A program made the translations under genes and the position numbers. A stretch of DNA of 64,000 nucleotides from Candidatus Aquidulcis sp. Lineage in GTDB: Bacteria; Chloroflexota; Anaerolineae; UBA4142. Every line of letters starts with the position of its first letter. Positions within the stretch are counted from its first letter, which is position 1. Positions 53,076-60,871 of this stretch are shown here, one piece after another. Under the pieces are notes generated by a model. That model searched no databases, was not told the origin of the DNA, and saw nothing but the letters and a program-made list of their open reading frames with translations. Location: contig DYJA01000012.1 of the NCBI GenBank assembly GCA_020723345.1, positions 41,166 to 105,165 of the forward strand. The letters are read 5' to 3'.

Positions 53076-54992
53076 TTGGACAAACGATCTTCTTTGAGGT
53101 TCGCGGTTCTCGTGCTCGCGTGCGTTGCGCTCGTTCTGCGTGTGTACGCGATCGATCGCTTGCCGCCCGGCTTGTTCGGCGACGAAGCGGTGGAAGGGCT
53201 GGACGCGCTCGATGTGTTGGCGGGCAACTGGCAGATTTGGTTTCACGCGCACCTGGGACGCGAACCGCTGTACGTGTACCTCGCCGCGCTCGCGTACGCG
53301 CTCTTCGGCGTCACGCCGCTCGCGACGCGCCTGCCGGCACTCATCGCCGGACTCGCGACGATTCCCGCCGCGTTTTTTCTGATGCGCGAATGGGCGTCCG
53401 AAATTTTTTCGCGCGAACGCGCGACGCGTCTCGCGTGGTTGACCGCCGCGTTGCTGACGATTTCCTTTTGGCATGTGCAGATGACGCGCAACGCGCATCG
53501 CGACACGCTGTTGCCGCTTGTACAAGCGGTCGGCTATCTGTTGCTCTGGCGCGCGTGTCGCACGCGCGATTGGCGATTCTACGCGGGCGCGGGCGCGGTG
53601 CTCGGCTTGGCGATTTACACGTACTCGCCCGGACGATTTGTCGGCGTGTTCGTCGCGGTGTTTGTGGCGGGTGAGTTTGTAGTACGCGCTTTAGCGCGCT
53701 TGTTCCGCGCTCAAGCGCGCGCTACGAACATACTTGATTGGCGCGGTTTGATTGTCGCCGCGTTGCTCGCGTTGATCGTGATGCTGCCGCTCGGCATTTA
53801 TTTCGCGCAGAACCCGGCGCAGTTCAGCCGACGTTTCAACAGCACTTCGATTTTCGATCAGCCCGCTCCGGTTGCCGCGTTCGCGACGAGCGTCGCCGGA
53901 AATCTCGCGCAATTCGTCGTGCCGGGGATGGGCTATCAGAGCAAGCATTACAATTTGCCCGGCAAGCCGGTCTTCGATTTGCTGATCGCGCCGTGGTTTT
54001 TGATCGGCGTCGTGATCGCGTTGACGCGCTGGCGGCAATCGCATTATCGTTTTTTGCTGTTGTGGTTCATCGTGATGGCGACGCCCGCGTTTCTTACTGC
54101 CGATATGATCCCAAAAGGAGTGCGCGTACTCGGCGTCGCGCCGGGCGTGTTCATTTTTCCCGCGCTCGCGATGCTGGAATTCGAAATTCGAAATTCGAAA
54201 TTCAAAATTTGGGAGTTTGCGACGCGCGCCTTGATGGCGGTCTGTCTCGTCGGCAGCGCGGTGTGGACGACGTACGATTATTTTGTCGCGTGGGCGAATC
54301 ATCCTGATGTGCCGCTCGCGTTCGATGCGGATTTGGCGGAGGCGGCGGAGTTCATGCGGCAACAGCCCGCCGACGCGCCGATCTACATTTCGCAAGAAGT
54401 GTATCGTCCGCCGACGCTGATGTTGTTGGGCGAACAGGTGCCGACTTCGCGCTATGTGGATCGCGCGACGCGGTTCAAAGAATCGGACGCGCGCACCGCG
54501 TTGATCTTTGGCGCGCAGCAGCCGGACGCGCTGTACGTTTTCATCCGTGATTACGCGCCGCCGTACGATTGGCTCATCCGCGCCGCGCCGAACACCGCGC
54601 ACGTTCGCAACGGCGAATACTTTACCGCGTGGCGACTTGGCGCGCCCGCGCCGCCGCAGCAATTGTTGAACGCCGAGTTCAATCCGTTCTTGAGACTCGT
54701 CGGCGTGTCGCGGTTCGCGGGTGAACCGCGCGGTGTCGCGTTGCATTGGCAGGTGAGCGCGCCTGCGCCGGATCGCGCCGAGATGGACGCGGCGCTCGCG
54801 CTGCTCGACGCGCGCGGCGCGGTGGTTACCCAAGACAAACATCGCTTTGCCGTGCCGCCGCTCGAATGGGCAATCGGCGATACGTACGTCGAGTGGTACG
54901 CGCTGGAGATTCCCGCAAGCGCGACGCAATTCCGCGCCGAATTGACGCGCGGCGCGTCGGTGTGGCAATCGCCAGTGATTCAATTCAAATGA
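53076..54992 (+). CDS. Family 39-type (PMT/ArnT-like) membrane glycosyltransferase
   Basis: DRLPPGLFGDEAVEGLDALDVLAGNWQIWFHAHLGREPLYVYLAAL. Confidence 0.85.
   Translation: MDKRSSLRFAVLVLACVALVLRVYAIDRLPPGLFGDEAVEGLDALDVLAGNWQIWFHAHLGREPLYVYLAALAYALFGVTPLATRLPALIAGLATIPAAFFLMREWASEIFSRERATRLAWLTAALLTISFWHVQMTRNAHRDTLLPLVQAVGYLLLWRACRTRDWRFYAGAGAVLGLAIYTYSPGRFVGVFVAVFVAGEFVVRALARLFRAQARATNILDWRGLIVAALLALIVMLPLGIYFAQNPAQFSRRFNSTSIFDQPAPVAAFATSVAGNLAQFVVPGMGYQSKHYNLPGKPVFDLLIAPWFLIGVVIALTRWRQSHYRFLLLWFIVMATPAFLTADMIPKGVRVLGVAPGVFIFPALAMLEFEIRNSKFKIWEFATRALMAVCLVGSAVWTTYDYFVAWANHPDVPLAFDADLAEAAEFMRQQPADAPIYISQEVYRPPTLMLLGEQVPTSRYVDRATRFKESDARTALIFGAQQPDALYVFIRDYAPPYDWLIRAAPNTAHVRNGEYFTAWRLGAPAPPQQLLNAEFNPFLRLVGVSRFAGEPRGVALHWQVSAPAPDRAEMDAALALLDARGAVVTQDKHRFAVPPLEWAIGDTYVEWYALEIPASATQFRAELTRGASVWQSPVIQFK
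53679..53729. repeat. Palindromic element inside the GT39-like ORF
   Basis: GTAGTACGCGCTTTAGCGCGCTTG-TTCCGCGCT-CAAGCGCGCGCTACGAAC; codes VVRALARLFRAQARATN. Confidence 0.85.
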
Positions 54993-54993
54993 C

Positions 54994-57774
54994 ATGATGA
55001 ACAATTCACGCATCACGCATCACGCATCCTTTGACTCTGCTGCGCTCCGCTCAGGACGCATCACGCATCACGTATCACGTGTCCGCCATCTTGTAGTCCT
55101 GTTGGCGTATTTTGGGCTTGCGCTTATCCTCACGTACCCGCTCGTCACGCAATTCGCCGACCACGTCCCCGGCACGACGACGTGGTCGATGGACGAGTAC
55201 GGCTACGTGTGGAACAATTGGTGGTTCAAGCACGCGGTTTTCGATCTGGGCGCGAATCCATTCCAGACGGATTACATTTTTTATCCGGTCGGCACATCGC
55301 TCGTCCTTTACACCTTCACGCTGCTTCACGTTCTCCTGGGTTTGCCGATTCAATTCGCGTTCGGCTTGATTCCCGCGAGTAATGTGGAATTGCTGTTTGC
55401 GTTCGTGGTGGCTGGCTACGGGACGTATTTGCTAGTAAAGCATCTAATTCAAAATTCAAGAACAGTTGGAATTACGAATTACGAATTACGAATTTTGAAT
55501 TTTGAATTCGCCGCCTTTGTCGCTGGCGCGCTCTTTGCGTTTTCTTCCAATCGCTTCGTCTACGCGTCGCTGGGTCACTACAACGTCGTCGCGAGCGAGT
55601 GGTTGCCGTTCTACATTTTGTTTTTGATCAAGACGGTGCGCGAGGCGAAATGGCGCAATGCGCTTTTCGCGGGTCTGTTCGCCGCGTTCACGTTGTACGT
55701 CGAAACGACGTTCGGCGTGCTGCTCGCGTTGTTCACCGCGCTGGTCCTTGGCTTCGAATGGCGCGCGGTCTGGCAGCGCGCGACCATCGCGCGCTTGGGC
55801 TTGCTCGTCGCGTTTGCCGCGCTGCTGTTCGCGCCGTTGCTGTTGCCGACGCTCGACGAAATTTTCAATCGCGGCTATACACTGCCGGGCTGGGGACACG
55901 CCGAGAAATTGCTCGTCGACCTTTTCGGCTTTTTTGCCCCGACGAGTTTGCATCCGCTCAATCGCAACTGGACGCAAGAACTCGATCTGGTGCGCCAAGG
56001 GATTTCGCGCTTTGTCGACGTGAACACGGTCTTTGTCGGCTACGTTACGCTCGCGCTCGCGCTGATCGCGGCAATTCGATTTTGGAAACCGCTGAAGGTT
56101 TGGGTGACGAGTGCGGTCGTCTTTGCGATTCTAAGTTTGGGTCCTCTGCTGCATATCGGCGGCAAATCAATTTTCGATTTCGACGGATTGCAAGTGACGT
56201 TCCCGATGCCGTTTTTGCTTTTGCATTACATTCCATTGTTGAAAGAAAATCGCGCGCCGAATCGGTTCAGCGTGTTGGTGATGTTGTCGCTCGCAGTACT
56301 CGTAGGATTCGCGATTGTTTGGCTAACGCAGAGATTCAAGAACAAGAAAATACTGTTCACTGTTTACGGTTTACTGCTCACCGCTCTCCTATTCGAGCAC
56401 CTTTCGATTCCGCTGCCGCTCACCGATGCGCGCGTGCCGGAGGTGTACGCACAGATCGCGCGCGCGCCGGGCGATTTCTCTGTGCTGACCTTGCCGCTGG
56501 GTTGGCGCAATTCGTTCGGGCAGCAAGGCGCGGAGGATACGCGCGTCCAGTATTATCAGAGCGCGCACGGCAAATATATTTTCCCCGCGAACATTCAGCG
56601 TAATCCGCCGTTTTTGTTCGAGTACTTTGATCGCATTCCGATTTTTCATTCGATTGCCGAAATTGAATCGTACAATCAAGTTTCGGATCAAGACCTCGCG
56701 CGCGACAAGATGATTGCGCCCGCGCTGATGATGTTCTTCGATATTCGCTACGTCGTGATCAATCCCGCGGTACCCGGGCGCCCGCCGTACAGCGATACGC
56801 GCGGCGCGGTCATGGATTATCTCCAGCAAGTTCTTCCGCTCGGCGAGAAGATTTACGACCGCGATGGCGTAATCGCGTATCGAGTCAATCAGGCGCAGGT
56901 GTCGGTCAAGCAAACGATCGCGTTCGGCTCGGATTCGGCGTATCCGTACCAAGCCGAAGGGTGGGCTCGCGCCGAAGTGCTGGACGGCGAGTTGGCGAAT
57001 TGGGTGAATCGACGCCAAGCGCGTGTGCTGTTTCCGATTCGCGACATCGCCGACTATCACAGCACTTTGCGCGCGTTGCCTTTCGTTTACGCTCAATCGC
57101 CTGCGCAAACGCTGGAGATTTTCGTCAACGATCAGCTGATTCAGAAACTTGAAATGAAACCAGGTTGGTCGGATTACACTGTGACGATTCCGGCGCGCGC
57201 ATTGCGCCCCGGGCTGAACGATTTGATTTTGCAGTTCGGTTACGCGGCGCGTCCGCGCGATGTGTTGCCGGTCAATTTTGCGGTTGGCGCGACCGGCGTG
57301 AATAGCCCGGTCGACGTCGCGGTCAGCAGCGGCGCGCTCGGTTCGATCAAAGTAAACGGGCGCGAAGTATCGCCGCTGGGACGCGGGTACAACGTTGTCG
57401 TCATCGATCCAAAGAGCGGCGCGGTCGTCAGCGCGAGATCGTTCAACACCGCGGACGACCGCGCCCAATCGCGCGCGATGACCGATCTGCTCGCGCAAGT
57501 GCCGAACGGCTTTATCGTCGCGGTTGCCGCGCAAGAAAACGCGGGCGCGAACCTGGGTGATCGGACGGCGGCAATGCTGCGCGGCATCGGCGGGCAAGTC
57601 GATCCGCGCGCGAACCCGACACGCGCGCACGCGCTGATCGGTGTCAAAGGTGCGACGCCCGGCGCAGCGTTGGAGCAATCGAATGATGGCGCGGCGTTCG
57701 TTTCGGTTGGACACAATGTGGACGAGCGGACGCTCGCGGCGGCGGTGAGTGCGGTTGTGATCGAGAGAAAATGA
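54994..57774 (+). CDS. Large membrane glycosyltransferase-like protein with repeat-coded N-terminus
   Basis: Multiple TM segments, TTWSMDEYGYVWNNWWFKHAVFDLGANPFQTDYIFYPVGTSLVLYT; N-terminus NNSRITHHASFDSAALRSGRITHHVSR coded by microrepeat. Confidence 0.75.
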   Translation: MMNNSRITHHASFDSAALRSGRITHHVSRVRHLVVLLAYFGLALILTYPLVTQFADHVPGTTTWSMDEYGYVWNNWWFKHAVFDLGANPFQTDYIFYPVGTSLVLYTFTLLHVLLGLPIQFAFGLIPASNVELLFAFVVAGYGTYLLVKHLIQNSRTVGITNYELRILNFEFAAFVAGALFAFSSNRFVYASLGHYNVVASEWLPFYILFLIKTVREAKWRNALFAGLFAAFTLYVETTFGVLLALFTALVLGFEWRAVWQRATIARLGLLVAFAALLFAPLLLPTLDEIFNRGYTLPGWGHAEKLLVDLFGFFAPTSLHPLNRNWTQELDLVRQGISRFVDVNTVFVGYVTLALALIAAIRFWKPLKVWVTSAVVFAILSLGPLLHIGGKSIFDFDGLQVTFPMPFLLLHYIPLLKENRAPNRFSVLVMLSLAVLVGFAIVWLTQRFKNKKILFTVYGLLLTALLFEHLSIPLPLTDARVPEVYAQIARAPGDFSVLTLPLGWRNSFGQQGAEDTRVQYYQSAHGKYIFPANIQRNPPFLFEYFDRIPIFHSIAEIESYNQVSDQDLARDKMIAPALMMFFDIRYVVINPAVPGRPPYSDTRGAVMDYLQQVLPLGEKIYDRDGVIAYRVNQAQVSVKQTIAFGSDSAYPYQAEGWARAEVLDGELANWVNRRQARVLFPIRDIADYHSTLRALPFVYAQSPAQTLEIFVNDQLIQKLEMKPGWSDYTVTIPARALRPGLNDLILQFGYAARPRDVLPVNFAVGATGVNSPVDVAVSSGALGSIKVNGREVSPLGRGYNVVVIDPKSGAVVSARSFNTADDRAQSRAMTDLLAQVPNGFIVAVAAQENAGANLGDRTAAMLRGIGGQVDPRANPTRAHALIGVKGATPGAALEQSNDGAAFVSVGHNVDERTLAAAVSAVVIERK
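55447..55510. repeat. In-frame ATTACGAATT/TTTGAATT microrepeat in a membrane glycosyltransferase-like ORF
   Basis: GGAATTACGAATTACGAATTACGAATTTTGAATTTTGAATTC coding TNYELRILNFEF. Confidence 0.9.
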
Positions 57775-59759
57775 AGCGTCATTCTTTGGAAATTCGAGAT
57801 TCGAGATTCGAAATTCGATCCTTTGTGCGAAATAGGATTTTGAATTTTGAATTTCGAATCTTGAATTCCTGGCTGATTCCACTTGCGCTTGCAATGGTTA
57901 CCTTCTTGCTCTACGCGCGCACTCTTGCTCCCGATGTCGTGGACGCGGACGGCGGCGAGTTTCAATTTGCCGCATGGAATTTCGGTTTCGTGCATCCCAC
58001 CGGCTATCCGCTCTTTCTGATTCTTGGCGGGCTGTTTCAACATTTCGTACCGATTGGAAATCCGGCGTATCGGCTCAACCTCTTCACCGCGCTGACCGCC
58101 GCGGGCGCGGTTGCCGCGCTTTATTTCGCCACGAACGAACTTACGCGGCATCGCGGCGCGGCGCTGATCGCGGCAGCGTCGTTCGCCGTGACGCGAACAT
58201 TTTGGTACGACGCGGGCGCGGCGGAAGCGTACGATCTCAACGCGTGCTTCGTCGCGCTACTCATTTACATCGCGTTGCGCTGGCAAGCCGAACCGGGTGC
58301 GCGTAAATTTGCCGCGTTCTGTTTTGTGTTCGGACTCGCACTCACGCATCATCGGTCAATTGTGCTGTGGCTGCCGGCGTTCGCGTTCTTCTTCGCGTAT
58401 TGCATGTTGCGTGTTCCGTTCGATGTCACGCATCACGCATCACGCATCACGCAACACGTTTCACGTTTCACGTTATATTTTTTGCTCCCCCTTGTGCTTT
58501 ACCTCTACATTCCACTCCGCGCGCCCGCGTCGCCGTACTTTTCGTTGCCGCTCGCGCCCGGACGCGATCTCGTTCTGTACGACAACACGTTTACCGGATT
58601 TGTGAAATTCATTCTCGGACGTACTTTTCAATCCGAGATCGGTTGGAACGCGGCGAGCGCGGCGCGGCTGTTGGCATCGCCACGATTGCTTGTCGATCAA
58701 TTCGGCGCGGTTGGCGTCGCGCTCGGCGCGATTGGTTTCGGCGCGATGGTGTGGCGCAAAGAGTGGGCACGATTTACCCTACTGACGACCGGCTTTGGCG
58801 CGACGATTCTCTTCGCGTCGGTTTATCATATCGGCGATATTTTTCACTACTACATTCCTGCATATTTGGCGTGGGTGATGGGGATAGGGTGCGGAATAGC
58901 GTGGCTGGCGTCGCTCATTCGTAATTCCAAATTCGAAATTCAGAATTCGAGACGCGAATTTCGGATTTGGAATTTGGAATTCGGTGTGATTGCGATAATC
59001 GCCTTGTTAATTTTACCGTTTCAGATTTTCAGCAACTATTCTTTCGCCGACCGCAGCCGCGAGATGCAAGCGCGCGCGCAATGGACGCGTATTCTGTCCG
59101 CGCCGATTCCGCAAAACGCGATTCTCATTTCCAACGACCGCGACGAGATGATGCCACTGTGGTACATCCAGTACGTCGAAAACGCGCGGCGCGATCTGTT
59201 GGGACTCTTTCCGTTGATCACACCCGCGCCGGAACACGCGAACATCGGACGCTTGACCGATAGCGTGCTCGACGCGAATCGTCCGATCTATTTCGTCAAG
59301 CCGATGCCGGGAATCGAGATCAAATACCGCGTGAATTCGTCCGGCGCGTTGCCGCGTGTGATCGGACGCGCGGCAGCCCAACCGCCGCAATATTCGAGTG
59401 ATGCGATATTTGCGGAGCGCGTGCGCGTGGTCGGATATGACGTCGCGCGTCAAGCGGACGCGTTGCGCGTCGCGGTTTATTGGAGCCCGCTCGCGAAACT
59501 GGATCGGAATTACACGACGTTCGTTCATTTGCTCGACGCGCGCGGCAGCAAAATCGCGCAGGGCAACGATCATCAAGTCGGCGGCGCGTTTTACCCGACG
59601 ACGGTGTGGGATGTCGGCGAGACGCTGCGCGATGAATTCGTCATCGCGCTGCCGATGAATCTCGCGCCTGGAACGTACGCGCTGGTCGCGGGAATGTACG
59701 CGTCAGACGCAGAACCGCTCGGCGCGCCGGTAACGATTGGCAGCATCGAAATCAAATGA
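57771..59759 (+). CDS. DUF2723 family membrane glycosyltransferase-like protein
   Basis: APDVVDADGGEFQFAAWNFGFVHPTGYPLFLILGGLFQHFVPIGNPAYRLNLF; 4-nt overlap with upstream gene. Confidence 0.87.
   Translation: MKRHSLEIRDSRFEIRSFVRNRILNFEFRILNSWLIPLALAMVTFLLYARTLAPDVVDADGGEFQFAAWNFGFVHPTGYPLFLILGGLFQHFVPIGNPAYRLNLFTALTAAGAVAALYFATNELTRHRGAALIAAASFAVTRTFWYDAGAAEAYDLNACFVALLIYIALRWQAEPGARKFAAFCFVFGLALTHHRSIVLWLPAFAFFFAYCMLRVPFDVTHHASRITQHVSRFTLYFLLPLVLYLYIPLRAPASPYFSLPLAPGRDLVLYDNTFTGFVKFILGRTFQSEIGWNAASAARLLASPRLLVDQFGAVGVALGAIGFGAMVWRKEWARFTLLTTGFGATILFASVYHIGDIFHYYIPAYLAWVMGIGCGIAWLASLIRNSKFEIQNSRREFRIWNLEFGVIAIIALLILPFQIFSNYSFADRSREMQARAQWTRILSAPIPQNAILISNDRDEMMPLWYIQYVENARRDLLGLFPLITPAPEHANIGRLTDSVLDANRPIYFVKPMPGIEIKYRVNSSGALPRVIGRAAAQPPQYSSDAIFAERVRVVGYDVARQADALRVAVYWSPLAKLDRNYTTFVHLLDARGSKIAQGNDHQVGGAFYPTTVWDVGETLRDEFVIALPMNLAPGTYALVAGMYASDAEPLGAPVTIGSIEIK
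57784..57870. repeat. In-frame GAAATTCGAGATTC microrepeat at the N-terminus of the DUF2723 ORF
   Basis: Codes LEIRDSRFEIRSFVRNRILNFEFRILNS. Confidence 0.9.
58424..58482. repeat. In-frame CACGCATCACGCAT microrepeat in the DUF2723 ORF
   Basis: GATGTCACGCATCACGCATCACGCATCACGCAACACGTTTCACGTTTCACG coding DVTHHASRITQHVSRFT. Confidence 0.92.
58918..58985. repeat. In-frame AATTCCAAATTCGAAATTC microrepeat in the DUF2723 ORF
   Basis: Codes RNSKFEIQNSRREFRIWNLEFG. Confidence 0.9.
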
Positions 59760-59775
59760 CGATAGGGGAATCGAA

Positions 59776-60600
59776 ATGCCGGAAATGATCGTGGCGACGA
59801 AACCGATGATCGAAGAATTGTTCGACGGCGCGGCGTCGCAGTATGATCGCGTGGGGCCCGATATTTTCCAAAACTGGGGCGCGCGTTTGGTTGAGTTGTT
59901 GGGATTGTCCGGCGGCGAACGCGTACTCGATGTCGCGACCGGCAAGGGTGCGGTGCTGATTCCCGCCGCGCAACTTGTTGGCAAGTACGGACGCGTCGTC
60001 GGCGTGGATTTGTCGCAAAGGATGCTGGAAGAAGCGGAAGACGCGGCGCGACAAGTTGGCTTGGACAATTTTGAGTTGTACAAAATGGACGCCGAGCACC
60101 TCGAATTTCGCGACGAGATTTTCGACGCGGTCACGTGCGCGTTTTCGCTCTTTTTCTTTCCCGCGCTTGATGTTGCGCTGCGCGAAATGCGCCGCGTCTT
60201 GAAAACCGGCGGCAGGTTCGGCGCGACCATCTTCGGCACGATGCCGCCGCCATTCGATCCGGGCTGGCGGATTTTTGCGGAGCAAATGCGCGCGTACAAC
60301 GCGGCGGTGCGCGTGCCGGGCAAGGTGGCGTACGCGCCGGAGGATTTGCAAGCGGTATTGACCGGCGCGAGTTTTGCGCGTGTCGAGACGCGGCTGGAAA
60401 AATGCGATGTCGTTTTCCCGGATGAGGAAACGTGGTGGGCATTTCAGTTTACGCTTGGCAATCGCGCCGCGCTGATGCGAATGACGGAAGAAACGCGCGC
60501 CAAGTTCAAAGCTGAATATCTTGAAAAGATGCGTCCGTTGTTGCGCGAGGATGGATTGCATCTGGGCGTGTCGGTGATTTACGCAGTTGCAAGTAGATAG
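59776..60600 (+). CDS. SAM-dependent methyltransferase (class I, UbiE-like)
   Basis: ERVLDVATGKGAVLIPAAQLVGKYGRVVGVDLSQRMLEEAE, FDAVTCAFSLFFFPALDVALREMRRVLKTGGRFG. Confidence 0.9.
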   Translation: MPEMIVATKPMIEELFDGAASQYDRVGPDIFQNWGARLVELLGLSGGERVLDVATGKGAVLIPAAQLVGKYGRVVGVDLSQRMLEEAEDAARQVGLDNFELYKMDAEHLEFRDEIFDAVTCAFSLFFFPALDVALREMRRVLKTGGRFGATIFGTMPPPFDPGWRIFAEQMRAYNAAVRVPGKVAYAPEDLQAVLTGASFARVETRLEKCDVVFPDEETWWAFQFTLGNRAALMRMTEETRAKFKAEYLEKMRPLLREDGLHLGVSVIYAVASR

Positions 60601-60717
60601 TAGACAGTCGACAGTATTCAGTGTTCCGTTGGGGCGCATCCCACTCAATACTGAAATGAGCGCGGAGTACACCAAGCGTGGATGAGCGATCAGGTCGGCG
60701 TCAATCCAAACAAAAAT

Positions 60718-60745
60718 TTGACAAACGCACCAACCACAATATAAT
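60718..60745 (+). promoter_or_regulatory. Sigma70-type promoter upstream of hppA
   Basis: TTGACA - 16 bp - TATAAT. Confidence 0.8.
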
Positions 60746-60783
60746 GTATAATGACGAAAAGTTGGATTATGAAACGACAGGGT

Positions 60784-60814
60784 GGTCGGTTCAATTGCGA
60801 ACCGACCGCTTTTT
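60784..60814 (+). terminator. Terminator-like hairpin in the hppA leader (possible attenuator)
   Basis: GGTCGGTTC-AATTGC-GAACCGACC followed by GCTTTTTG. Confidence 0.7.
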
Positions 60815-60871
60815 GTGTACCTGCTGGATCAACTTGGAAGGAGGGAATCTTTTTCAAGGAGGTTATCGCAG

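Noticed and set aside
51386-53227. 613-aa minus-strand ORF
   Set aside because: Antisense to the glycoside hydrolase; its length comes from the triplicated module and codon bias
53691-55016. 441-aa minus-strand ORF
   Set aside because: Antisense shadow of the GT39-like gene
56389-57894. 501-aa minus-strand ORF
   Set aside because: Antisense shadow of a membrane glycosyltransferase-like gene
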